Positions 1-9,833 of a DNA stretch of 64,000 bases are shown in pieces. The DNA comes from Chamaecyparis obtusa (lineage: Eukaryota; Streptophyta; Pinopsida; Cupressales; Cupressaceae): positions 900,001-964,000 of the forward strand of contig BSBK01001116.1 of NCBI GenBank assembly GCA_027943335.1. The letters are read 5' to 3'. The notes under the pieces were generated by a model. It did no database searches. It worked only from the letters and a program-made list of their open reading frames with translations, and was not told the DNA's origin. Within the stretch, counting starts at the first letter, position 1, and each line of letters opens with the position of its first letter. The position numbers and the translations under genes are program-made.

Positions 1-1
1 A

Positions 2-130
2 GAAATCATGTTTTTTCCAGAAGGTTATGAGGATAAAAGCAAAAGCATTAAGAGCAGGAGAACAGAAATTTGGGTTCATCAATCTGATTATCGTCATCCA
101 ACCACTCATCCAGTTACTCCATCTCCCTGA
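2..130 (+). other. possible 3' end of a coding exon, cut by the window edge
   Basis: A reading frame is open from the first base of the window for 42 codons and ends at TGA (128-130). Its composition is mixed and basic, with Lys/Arg/Ser in the middle and a His/Pro/Thr-rich end, which looks more protein-like than the surrounding AT-rich DNA. Nothing upstream is visible, so neither start nor splice site can be judged. I recognise no family. It could be the end of a host exon or a chance open stretch; chance is quite possible at this length. Confidence 0.2.
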
Positions 131-2467
131 GAAACAGATAAACTAGGTTTACTGTTCACAGTCTGCATTGCATTATTTGGAGGGTTTATGGAGAGAAGTA
201 GAGTGTGAATGGTATTTTTGAGCGTCTGATTATCATAACATTATCTAAACACAGAATATATGGATTGCTAACCAATATAAATGCTTGATAGTTGTTTTCC
301 TTGCGTATGGACGACATAATGTATAGGATATAGAAAAATTTTGTGCTCCTTTTTTGAGTAACTGGGTATGATTAAAATGATGACTATAATTACTAAAGAA
401 TGCTTCCCCCCTTGGTCCCTTGGTAGTCTTTGAGAAGCTTCCTTGTTGATATTTTTGAATCTGAAATGGTGAAATCAGTCTCATTGCGATGTATGATTTC
501 TATGGTTTATGGAATTAGTATGAGATGTTTCTGGTCTTGTTTTTATGAGTTTTTTCTCTTATTTTGACTTAAATTATGTTATAGAAGTAAAATTATGTTA
601 TAGAAAAGGGGAAACCCATGGATCATGGTTTCTGTTTAGATTTTTATTTTTATGATGAATTATGAAGTTGGTTTCCATATTCATACAGTCAAATTCTGTT
701 AATCAATATCTTACTTGAATATTATATCAGCTTGTGATTCGTTGAGGTAGTGGTGAGTATTTCATACTAAGAAAAAGGGGTATGTTTTCATAAATAATTT
801 ATTAATATAATAATTGTAATAATCAGTTAAATATTTTTTTATTTATGATTAAATAATATTTCAATAAATATTTTTGTATTTTCATTTTTCATTTTCATAA
901 ATGATAATTGAAATAGCTTTGAATATCATGTTAAGTTTCTTAGACTCACAATTCATTTGATTTTGCAAAGTTTAATTATTAAATTATTATTTGGTAATTG
1001 AATCTCAATTGAAATACAAGTTAGTATGCTTATAATAATTGTATTCTTATTAATTTTAGACAACTCAAATAAATTATTTTTTCACCATAAAAAATGAATA
1101 AAATAAAGTAAAAATACATTGATATAAGAAAATGTAAGTACAAAATGTTATAATTTGATGATTTGTTATCAATTATAGATTTTTCTCTATTGATATATTT
1201 AATTAAATATCTATGTTATATGGGACACATTTCCTATCCTCAAGGGAATTGTCCTTGTCCTTGTCCCCACACCATCCTCAATTTCAAAAAATTGTAGAAA
1301 ATGTGTGGGAAATGTACCTAGACATTTGGGGACAACCAATTTTCCCCAAAACATCTAGGGGATGCTTGAAAAATCCCTTATTTGTCTTTGAAATGAAAAA
1401 TGTGACACATTTTGATGATTTTTGTCATTAAAAAACAAAAAAGAAAGTTTTTTTTTTTAATTTTTTTGCCAAAGTGACAATGTGGGGGACATACAAGGTT
1501 CAAATTTATGTTGGCAGGTGACATAATTCAAATGAAGTTCACCATGGGAAAGAAATCAGCAAAAAAAACATGATTAAATATATTTAAAATTATAATTGAA
1601 ATAAAATTAAGAGAACTAGACTTCAAAGTGAGGTGAAAAGCCTTATAGTTCATAGTGTTTTGAGACTTTAGGATTGATAAATTAGAGCATCAATAGACAC
1701 TAGCAACATGATGGGATGTTGATCTTGAAGATGTTAGGTAGATTGATGAGGATGTACAACTAGGATTGGTTGGACTACCATTGGATATTGATTTTGAGTC
1801 TTTGGATATTGATAGCTAGAATGAGGCTTGGTTTCATAGGCTCATTTTATAGCCATGTAATGTTTGAGACTTTTGGATACATGTTTGAGACATTTTGATT
1901 TGGATGTTTATATTGATAGACAATATTTTTGATATTTGAGACTATTGTTATAATGTTGCTATACTAATTTTTATTGCTATTATAATTTGTGTTTTTATAT
2001 TATTGTTTTTTTAGGCGAAAGTGGTGGACCAATGATATATTTTATTATTAATAATTGGTTCACGAGGTCAACACGGAAAGAACTAGAACAAAAACCATAC
2101 ATCCTTGAAAACCCCATTTTTATACTATTCCAAAATACAACACCTAGTGTGCACAAAGACTCATGCTTGGTACCTAGTGCACAATCTCACACACCTTGTC
2201 TATGAGACAAGAGATGGAGTAAGGGGCCCAAAATAGATTTGTGTCAAAAATGGCTTTTAAGACTTAAAACGGGGCACAAGATGAAAAAAAGACATAGGGC
2301 CCAAAATGTGGTCTAAGAACTAATATAGTACCCGAACACCAAAATAGGACTAGAGTGAGACATGAGACTAAAAATGGGACACATGGGACTAAAAATGCAT
2401 TTTGGGACATGAGGACCAGAAACTAACCTATTGCACCAATATGGCTTTAATCAGAGAAAAATCAAAG
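131..2467. other. gene-free AT-rich flank
   Basis: No convincing gene is seen. Around 1225-1390 runs of GGGGACA/TGTCCCC-type sequence face each other, like a very decayed small DNA transposon. At 1715-1860 a stop-interrupted plus-strand frame is rich in Asp/Glu/Leu and may be a transposase tail, but this is not secure. Between about 2210 and 2425 a loose repeat of GGGAC, AAGAC and AAAATG words occurs, running into the minisatellite that follows. Confidence 0.4.
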
Positions 2468-3235
2468 GAAGAGATAGACTTGGAGCCATTGTCTAGGCAA
2501 AGAGCTAGACTCGTAGATAAGAGCTAGACTTGGAACCAATGCTAGATGAAGAGCTAGGCATAGACCCATGAGATAGACTTAGATCCAATACTAGGTGGTG
2601 AGCTAGACTTAAAGCCAGGAGCTAGAATTAGAACCAAGAGATAGACTCAAAACTAGTGCTGGGTGAAGAGCTTGACTCAAAGCCATGAGCTAGACTCGAA
2701 GCAAGAGCTAGACTCAAATCCATGAGCTAGAACCAGAGTCAGTGCTAGACAAAGATTTAGACCTAGAGCCATGAGCTAGACTCAGAGCCAGTATTGGGCA
2801 TAAATCTCAAATCGAAGCCAAGTGCTAAGCTCAAAACCAGTTCTAGGAAATGAGCTAAACTTAGGGCCATGAGCTATAATCAAAGCCACAATATATACTC
2901 GAACCCATTAGCTACACTTGAGCCATGAGATCAAGTTGGACTCACAAGATAGACTCAGAGTCATAAGATAGATGCGGAGTTATGAGCTAGACTCGTGAGC
3001 TAGAATCATGAGCTAGACTATAATCCATGATCTAGATGCAAAGATACACTCAGATCCATGAGCTAGACTTTGAACCATGAGGTAGACTCAGAGTCATGAG
3101 CTAGACTCGGAGCCATGAGCTAGACACATAGTCATGAGCTAGACATGAGCTAGATTCAAAGGCATGAACTATACTAAGAGTCATGAGATGGAGTCGAAGA
3201 CATAAGTTAGAATAGGAGTCATGAGATCATGAGGA
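2468..3235. repeat. degenerate minisatellite, unit about 19-20 bp
   Basis: About 770 bp consist of a drifting tandem unit of the form GAGCTAGACTC-RAGCCAT. GAGCTAGA recurs dozens of times, with CCATGAGCTAGACTC the commonest form and variants such as GAGATAGACT and GTGCTAGGTG. Copies have many substitutions and small indels, so the array is old. No frame is open across it and there are no unique spacers, which excludes a CRISPR array. Confidence 0.85.
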
Positions 3236-4142
3236 TTCATATTAGCCTGTGTTATGCTTTAGCACAATTTCAATTACATTTCCAATTATTTTTAGTACAA
3301 TGTTTTTCCTACACTAGAGTTTGACTTAGGAAAACCCATTTCTATACAATATTTCATCTCCATTCTATGTGCAACTATATGTGATGGATGTGTCAAAAAA
3401 GTTACAAATATATAAAGTAAATATCTACACTTTGTAGCTCATCAAAGAAAAAACTATCATAGGGTAAAAGTACAAAGTTGTGTCGAAGTAGAGGACAACT
3501 AATAGGTTTTGAACGAAGGTACTTTCAGCCAGACATGGTTCAACAGAACAATGTACAATTGAACATGCATGGCACATACATGATGCCATCTGGTGTCGAT
3601 GTGGCAGACAGGTTTCAGCCAAAACAGGTCTGACTAAACAAGAAAATTAAGTAAATATAAGTGAAATATGTTAGATCAATGAAGAATTGGTGCATTTATG
3701 TGCAGGGGGTTTCGACCAAACCTGGTCCAGTCGAAACTCCTTATGTGGCATCCCATGTGGCAGCCAAATAGGCAAAATTTATAAAATTGAGGAATTTCTC
3801 ACTTCTGCAGTTGATTTCTCCATCAAAACTCAACTTTATTTAAAAAATAAAAATACCCTTTTGTAGAGCTCAGAGTCAAGATTATTGTCATATAACTTTT
3901 ATAGTGTTTTCATTAGGTCTAATATATTATAATTTCAACATACTACAAGTAGGTATTTTAACATTTGAGAAGACGTTGCTTCAAAAAAAGAAAAAAAAAT
4001 AGTAAATCATATCAGAAAAATTAAAAAATCAGATTTAACACTATAGGAGAGAGTCCTCTTCAATAATACATAATTTTTTTCTCAATGGTGTATATTTGAT
4101 AGGGGAAATTTGGTGGCAGATGAAAACTATCAATTTCAGGTA
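3236..4142. other. gene-free stretch with three loose copies of a motif
   Basis: No gene is seen. At about 3519, 3611 and 3708 a motif of the form TTTC(A/G)(G/A)CCA-(n)-GGT(C/T)-(n)-AC recurs three times, each followed by a GTGGCA or TGGCAC word. The copies are roughly 90-100 bp apart and diverged. The rest is AT-rich. The last bases before 4143 are the left flank of element A. Confidence 0.3.
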
Positions 4143-4147
4143 AGTTT
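4143..4147 (+). repeat. target-site duplication of element A, left copy (AGTTT)
   Basis: AGTTT immediately precedes the TG of the 5' LTR and is repeated exactly at 25262-25266, immediately after the terminal CA of the 3' LTR remnant. A perfect 5-bp duplication 21 kb apart links the two ends as one insertion. Confidence 0.9.
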
Positions 4148-4661
4148 TGTTGGCAAGTTGTCTATATTGAGATATATGACTAGATATAGTGTTGTCATTA
4201 TGGCAACAAAGTCATATAGCAATTTGGAGTCAACGCACTAAATGTGAAGATCAAAATTTAGTTAAGTATTGAAGACTGGACAGCATACAGAGCACCAAAG
4301 ACTCAGAGCATCATCGCACGTGTGTATGGATGAATTAAGGTATGCGCCTTGGAAGTTAAGGTTGTTAGACTATACTTATGCTTAGTCTAAGAGCACATAA
4401 GTAGATATCCAAAGATGTGAAAGTTAAAGTCAGATGAAATTGCACAGCCAGTGTATGCCAGTAGAGAATAGAGCATAGAGCCGACAGTGACTATTTTGGT
4501 TTGCGATTGTAAATTAATATTGTAGAGGCTATGCACCCATTATATTTAGGTTGCCGACATATGTACATGTATAATTGTAAGCACGCTTAAGCCAATTCAT
4601 TTGGAAGCGTTATTTGTAATTAGTTATAGGGCCGACCTATTTGTATATTTGATATGAGCGC

Positions 4662-4672
4662 ATAAATATAAG
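4662..4672 (+). promoter_or_regulatory. candidate TATA box of the A 5' LTR
   Basis: ATAAATATAAG lies about 515 bp into the LTR, a usual place for the U3 promoter, and is also present in the 3' LTR remnant near 24652-24662. Assigned by sequence and position only. Confidence 0.5.
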
Positions 4673-5233
4673 GTGTGCCCATTGTAATTGGTATGGAAGT
4701 TGTGAGAGAGTTGTGACAAGTAGAGCAGAGGTATGTGAAGAGAGCATATGATGTATTAGAGCTTTGCAAGAGGTCAAAGCATCAGCACACCAAAGGAATT
4801 GATTTGACAAGCAGTATCATAGTAACAGTTCACCTGCAGATATAGTGTGTATCTGATTCAGAAGGTTGCAGCCTTCATCATTTGAGCAGTGAGCTCTAGG
4901 ACAGTGAGTCCACTCCCCTAACAAGGATCATTGTAAAAGACTCCTAACAGGGTCCGACCCTTTACAAGGTCTACTGTACTAAAAGCATTGTAAAGCTACT
5001 CCTAACAAGGTAAACGATCTTCTAACAAGGATCTCAAAACACTAGTGTAGATTATTAGTGGGTATCAAGTCCCACCAGGGTTTTTACCTATTTGGGTTTC
5101 CCCATAACCATATTGGTGTCATGTGTTGATTTCATGTTTCATGTTTATGTGAATGTTTAATTCAGTACTTAAGCATTTATAATTCAGTATTCAGATTAAA
5201 GTGAAAAGTTAAAATACAGTGAACACTGATTCA

Positions 5234-5254
5234 CCCCCCCCCCCCCCCCCCCCC
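5234..5254 (+). repeat. C21 homopolymer in the LTR-end motif
   Basis: The conserved LTR-end motif (GATTCACCCCCC-TCT, or AGA-GGGGGG-TGAATC on the other strand) has 21 C here, 16 C in the 3' copy (25223-25238), and only six or seven in elements C and D. This is a length-unstable run inside a conserved signal. Confidence 0.85.
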
Positions 5255-5279
5255 TCTTAGTGTTCCCATTCCTAACAAT

Positions 5280-5291
5280 TGGTATCAGAGC
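5280..5291 (+). other. primer-binding site of element A (initiator tRNA-Met)
   Basis: TGGTATCAGAGC begins two bases after the LTR. It is the standard plant LTR-retrotransposon site complementary to the 3' end of initiator tRNA-Met, where minus-strand DNA synthesis starts. Confidence 0.92.
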
Positions 5292-5331
5292 TCTGGTCGT
5301 CAACACATAAGTTTAACCACTTGAGGAGATC

Positions 5332-6462
5332 ATGGACAAGGCAGATATCAAACATTTGAAGAAGAATCTTGAAGCAACTCTTAAAGACCTGGAAAATTCA
5401 AAAAGAGAAATTGAAGAACTAAAAGAAAAAGTCAGCGATGCTCAATTAGTTATCAAAAGACTAAAAAAATATTTGAAAGGACGCTCTAATAATGAACTTG
5501 AAGAAAAAGTCAAAAAATTGAGTGAAGAAAATGCATCTCTATTGAGTCAGCTTGAAGAATTAGATGACAAGCTAATTAACAATCAAGATGTCTACAATGA
5601 ACAAGTCAAGGAGAACCTTCAACTGAATGAAGAACTAAGGAAGGCTAACTTAGAAATCTTGGAGCTAAAGAATATCAAAGAAAGCTTGGAATCTAAATTA
5701 AATAAGTCAAAGGATCATATTGACAAATTACACACTAGTGCTGAATTAGTAGAATCACAGTTGTATGCAAGAAGAATCAAAGGAGACACTAGTTGTATTG
5801 GGTACAATGAAGCATAGAATCAAATTGACAGTATGCGAGCAAGAAAGGATTCACAAAAGAACTGTACTGATGATGAGAAGACTGAAGATCAAACCAAAGA
5901 CAATGGTGGTCCTCCTAGGAATGAGCACAAGCCAGTAGAACGCACATGTTTTGCATGTAACAAGCATGGACACATTGCAAGGAACTGTAAAGAGGTAAAA
6001 CCTTTTAATGGTTACTGTTATACATGTAATAGATTTGGTCATAGAGCAATAAATTGCAAGACTAGTAAGAAGAGCAGGATTCAACATGATCAAAGAAATC
6101 AGAATCAGACAAATATTAGAAGTTCTCAGAATGTTACATGTCAAATATGTAACTATAATGGTCACTCAGCCAGAACATGAAGAATGGTGACTCATTTCAA
6201 TGCGCCGAGGAATAATAGACCTCCAATGATTTGTCACACCTGTAACAAGGCTGGACATATCTCAAAGTTTTGTAGATCAAGGACGCGAGGTCAGGAAAGT
6301 CCTAAAAAGACTGAAGAACCAGTTTTGGATCCTGAAGCAAAAGTCAAGTTTGTGAAGGCCTTAGAAGATGCGAGCTTGATTTGGTCAAAAGAAAAGAAGG
6401 ACAATTTTGTTGAGAATGTATTGGATGCATCCCAAGTGGATGCACCCTCTACATCTACTTAA
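5332..6462 (+). pseudogene. element A ORF1: coiled-coil, four-zinc-knuckle Gag-like protein, two nonsense codons
   Basis: One frame runs from ATG 5332 to TAA 6460-6462 (376 codons) with two internal stops: TAG at 5815 and TGA at 6178. Residues 1 to about 150 form a Lys/Glu/Leu heptad-rich coiled coil. Four CX2CX4HX4C knuckles follow, starting near residues 206, 229, 270 and 301. The TGA replaces the last Cys of knuckle 3. Element D keeps the same design and reads through both sites, so these are mutations of one protein. Role, from family knowledge: CCHC knuckles bind RNA in Gag, and a coiled coil could drive multimerisation. The usual Copia UBN2-type Gag core is missing, so the protein resembles the C-terminal half of a Copia Gag. 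The first ATG, 40 bp after the primer site, is the natural start. Confidence 0.85.
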
Positions 6463-6871
6463 ATGGCCCTCAGGGTCATAGGGGGAGCTAATTTAGCTCT
6501 AGACCCCTGTGTGGCTGGTATACTCATCCTCAGAGTATGCACCTTTGGACTTAAGTTTTTGGAGTGTATAGAAACCTTTGTGCAAGAGCGCACATGCTGA
6601 TTGTTAGCGGAACTCAAGTTTGAAAATTTGAAGTGACAACCTGGTTTATGCGAGTTGCATTAATGGTGAATTCCTTACTTTAAGTACATAGAAAGTTGTT
6701 TGTTCACTCATTGCATTCATATTTAGAGCGATTGGAGAGCAGATTGAGCCTTGGAAGTTTTTGTAAAGATTTGAGATTGAGCTATCAATAATTGCAGTGC
6801 ATTTGATCGATTGTAAGAAAACCTAGCTCGTTGCACCAATTCAGAAGCTGTCAGAACATCTCAGAGATCAT
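6463..6871 (+). other. spacer between ORF1 and ORF2 of element A, with deletion of the ORF2 start
   Basis: This non-coding spacer corresponds to 46810-47230 in element D, including a shared block with CTCAGGGTCATAGGGGGAG. Near 6871-6891 similarity jumps from the leader (TCATTTGGAAA) into the middle of ORF2. About 0.4 kb that encodes the first ~145 residues in D is therefore missing here. Confidence 0.7.
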
Positions 6872-9647
6872 TTGGAAAGTGAATATCAAGTAAGAATAAC
6901 AAGAGACCTAATTCATGATATGACAAGCCTTTCTAAGATAGGCACCATCCTTCCTATGGGTAAGGATGTCAGGAAAATGGTGGAGCAAGTGTGTAAATCC
7001 AGAAGTGATAAGCGTGGCATGACCATTGAGCCTATAGAGCAACCAGACATCAAGTTGATATCAATGATATTGGGTTACAGATTTTATCACACTAGAAAGG
7101 TGAATAGTGTGTCTGCAGGCACCATTCTAGCAGCCATCTATCTTGTGCAAGAAGATGGAGAGTTTAGCTTGTGTGAGATCTTGCAAGCACAGTTGATAGA
7201 CAATATCAAAGCTATAAAACATGATAAAACTAAGGTATTTAGGTTTGGGTCCCTAATCATCTACAAGTACCTTCATATAGTTGGTAAAGTGTTAGACTTG
7301 TATCTAGACAAGTCCATTCCTACCATGCCTCAAATATCAAACAAGGAAACCACAAAAAGCACACTTAGATATTACATTACTTTGGAATTGAAGACCTTCA
7401 TAGAAAAGATGCAGATGAGGTACAAGATTCCTAAGAGTATTTTAGAGAAGTATAAAGATACAATATGCTTCATGGTGGAGATTGATACTACATGTATGGA
7501 AGCTGTGGAACCTAGAACTAAGTGGATTCATCCACTTGGGTATGAGGTTGAAGAACAAGTTCTTGAAGCTTATGCACAGGTACTTCTATCAGCCCCAAAG
7601 GATGTCAATGAACCTAGGTGGGGAACCTATGAAGAGAATACTAGAGAAGTTGATGCTAAGCTTAATAGTGCTGCAACAAAGAGAAAGGTTGCAAAGGTCA
7701 CATCAGAGATCCTAAGAATACATGGTGTATCACAAGAAAACTTTGATAAAGCAAGAGATGAGAAGATTTCCCTAGAATTGAAGAGCGCATCAGAAGAACA
7801 AGAAGATCCCAAGGTGAAAAAGATAAAAATTGAGAAAGATGACAGTCAGAAGGATAAATAGGACAATACTCCTTCTGCGCCCAAAGATACTCCTTTGGAG
7901 TATAAGCCTTTATTCAAGAGAAAGAAAGAAGCTAGCACCAGTCATCCATCCTCACGAGCATTAAGGAGTAGGAAAAACATTCAAGCACCTCCTAAGGTAG
8001 GATTTAGGCCTAGCCTTAAAGTTTTGAGCTCTAGAATTATTGATGAGGTCAGAATTGATCAAGTAGGGAAACATTATGAATCTTTTAGTGAGATTTGATA
8101 AGACAGAAATTCATGATATGATTATCAAACATTTGATAAAGTTCAAGAAGACAGTTCTTGAATTGAAAATAGAAATTTCAGATAATGTATGGGACATTTT
8201 AGAACATCTAAAGAGACAAGCTAATGAGGAAGATCAAAGAATAAGAGAAAAAGTATTAGAAGATACTCTGCCTGTATGTTCTAAAGAAGAAGAGAAACTG
8301 ATATTGAATTTGGTGAAGCCGCACCTAAGAACTAAAATGAGGACTCTTCACATCATGAATAAAGATTATGAGTTGATTACGAAGGAAATAGAGAAGGCCT
8401 TTGAAAAGGTGTTATTGGAGCAACAGATCAAACCACCCACTACTCCCATCACTCATGCACCCATTAAGGAAGATAAAGTGGAAGAGCCCACTAATGTACC
8501 AATGACAGATCCTAAGGACTCAGCGCCCATGTTAGAATCACCCAAAGACAACACAATTATCATAGATAATGTGGAAATAGCCATGGCGGCTACTGATAAG
8601 GACTTGGACAAGTTTGAGGAATCATTTCTCAGCACTGAGGAAGTAGAAATCTTATGTAGCAATACCCCTCCCACTCAGCAAGAAGAAGTAATCATAGAAA
8701 ATATATCTGATGAGAAAGAAGAAGAAAAGAAAGGAGTAGAGAAGAAAGATGGATCTTCTGTTGATTTGGTCAAGGTGAAGCAAGAGGTGATGGATAGAAC
8801 TCCCATCACTCCCTCCTCAACATTGTTGTCAAGTTTCACACCTAACACTAGTAGTTTGGACTCCTGGAAGGAAGAAGACCTGATTAAGTTCAACGTCCTA
8901 GCTATGGAGAAGGCGAAGGAAAAGCAAGTAATGAGGAATCCTCTCCTAGTGGAATCAGTAAATATTTTGAACATTTTGCTGCCAGAGGATAAGAAAATGG
9001 TAAATGTACATTCAGTTGATGATGTGAGCACATTCATCTCTCAGTTCAAAGTAAATTTTTCAAGCCTAGAAGAATCTGTGGCCATAGTGGCAGACGAGAA
9101 ATACTTAAAGAAGAAACTCAATGAATTAATGAGTAATTTTGCACTAGACTTGAACTCTCTTAAGTCTGGTCAGGCATCATTGAAGGATTTTGCAGATCAA
9201 GGAAGGAAAGTCATTGCAGACTCCATGGATCAGGATAAGTTCATTGATGCCCATCTTAAGAAGATCAAAGATGTAGAGGCAATGATTGAGAAGGTGAAGA
9301 TTTTAGTGCAAGACACATCCACTGATGTAAACATGTGTAATAATGTCTATCAAGGGCAGTTCGATATAATTGAGAAGGCAGAGAAAGAAATGGAGAAGAT
9401 CAGGTCTAGACAGACTCAATTGAGGAACACTCTTGCGCCCTTACTAGACATTCTCAATCAGAACATAAAGGAGATTGATGCGACCATGATAACCTATGAT
9501 CAAGGTCCAAGCATAGAATTGGAGAAGATGGAGAAGCTACAATATGCATTATGCACCCATCTACAGATAGTCAATTCTTTGATAACCTTTTGGAAGAAGG
9601 AGATCCAGAAACTCAAGATTGCATATCTGGATGTTTTCACTCAGTAA
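6872..9647 (+). pseudogene. element A ORF2: N-terminally deleted copy of the large unknown A/D protein
   Basis: The remaining frame is 6872-8098, then a one-base insertion near 8094-8096 (an extra T against element D) shifts the frame to 8076-9647, ending at TAA. TAG at 7859 is a further in-frame stop. No methionine codon starts the first part, because the true start was deleted. Product order: a folded-looking N-terminal region with no motif I know, a Lys/Arg/Ser-rich stretch near 7905-7975 that could be a nuclear signal, a Glu/Asp/Pro/Thr-rich acidic linker (about 8440-8810), then a Lys/Glu/Leu-rich, coiled-coil-prone C-terminus. No DSG protease motif, HHCC/DDE integrase, YVDD reverse transcriptase or membrane segment is present. 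Function unknown. Confidence 0.8.
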
Positions 9648-9833
9648 GTGTATGTAGATAAAATTTTTTGATGCTCCTTTGTCATTAATGTCAAAGGGGG
9701 AGTTATATATAATATGGAGTACATATATGTATAGGGAGATATAAGAGTTTGTATACATATGTATAGAAGACAAAAGTTTTTTGTAGTAAGGAACAATTAG
9801 AGACTTAGCCATATTCCTTTGTTGCCATCAATG
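9648..9833 (+). other. 3' untranslated tail of element A up to the B insertion
   Basis: The tail holds the internal polypurine tract and an AT-rich TATATAT/GTATAC stretch. It ends in CCTTTGTTGCCATCAATG, which in element D continues into ACAAAGGGG and the 3' LTR. Here element B's LTR begins instead. Confidence 0.7.
9692..9702 (+). other. internal polypurine tract of element A
   Basis: CAAAGGGGGAG lies 45 bp after the ORF2 stop inside CATTAATGTCAAAGGGGGAG. Element D has the same motif at 43611-43621 and a second copy directly against its 3' LTR. In A the LTR-proximal copy was lost at the B junction. Polypurine tracts prime plus-strand DNA synthesis. Confidence 0.65.

Larger units (their letters stand above)
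4148..5277 (+). repeat. 5' LTR of element A (1130 bp)
   Basis: It begins TGTTGGCAAG and ends CCTAACA, directly before the primer site. The last 770 bp reappear at 24497-25261 with scattered substitutions. The reverse complement of the same LTR forms the ends of element D. A poly-C run near its 3' end belongs to a motif shared with element C. Confidence 0.93.

Noticed and set aside
1715..1860. Acidic tail of a hAT-like transposase on the plus strand.
   Set aside because: The frame has three stops in under 50 codons and no diagnostic motif, so similarity is only compositional.
2468..3235. CRISPR array.
   Set aside because: The units are contiguous and drifting, with no unique spacers, in plant nuclear DNA.
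5280..5291. tRNA gene remnants at TGGTATCAGAGC sites (also 40115, 48398 and 59838).
   Set aside because: Only 12-14 bases match; the position next to LTR ends shows they are primer-binding sites.
8453..9037. Minus-strand open stretches under ORF2 of element A.
   Set aside because: They mirror a Glu/Lys/Ser-rich coding strand; the same happens at 44519-44965 in D.
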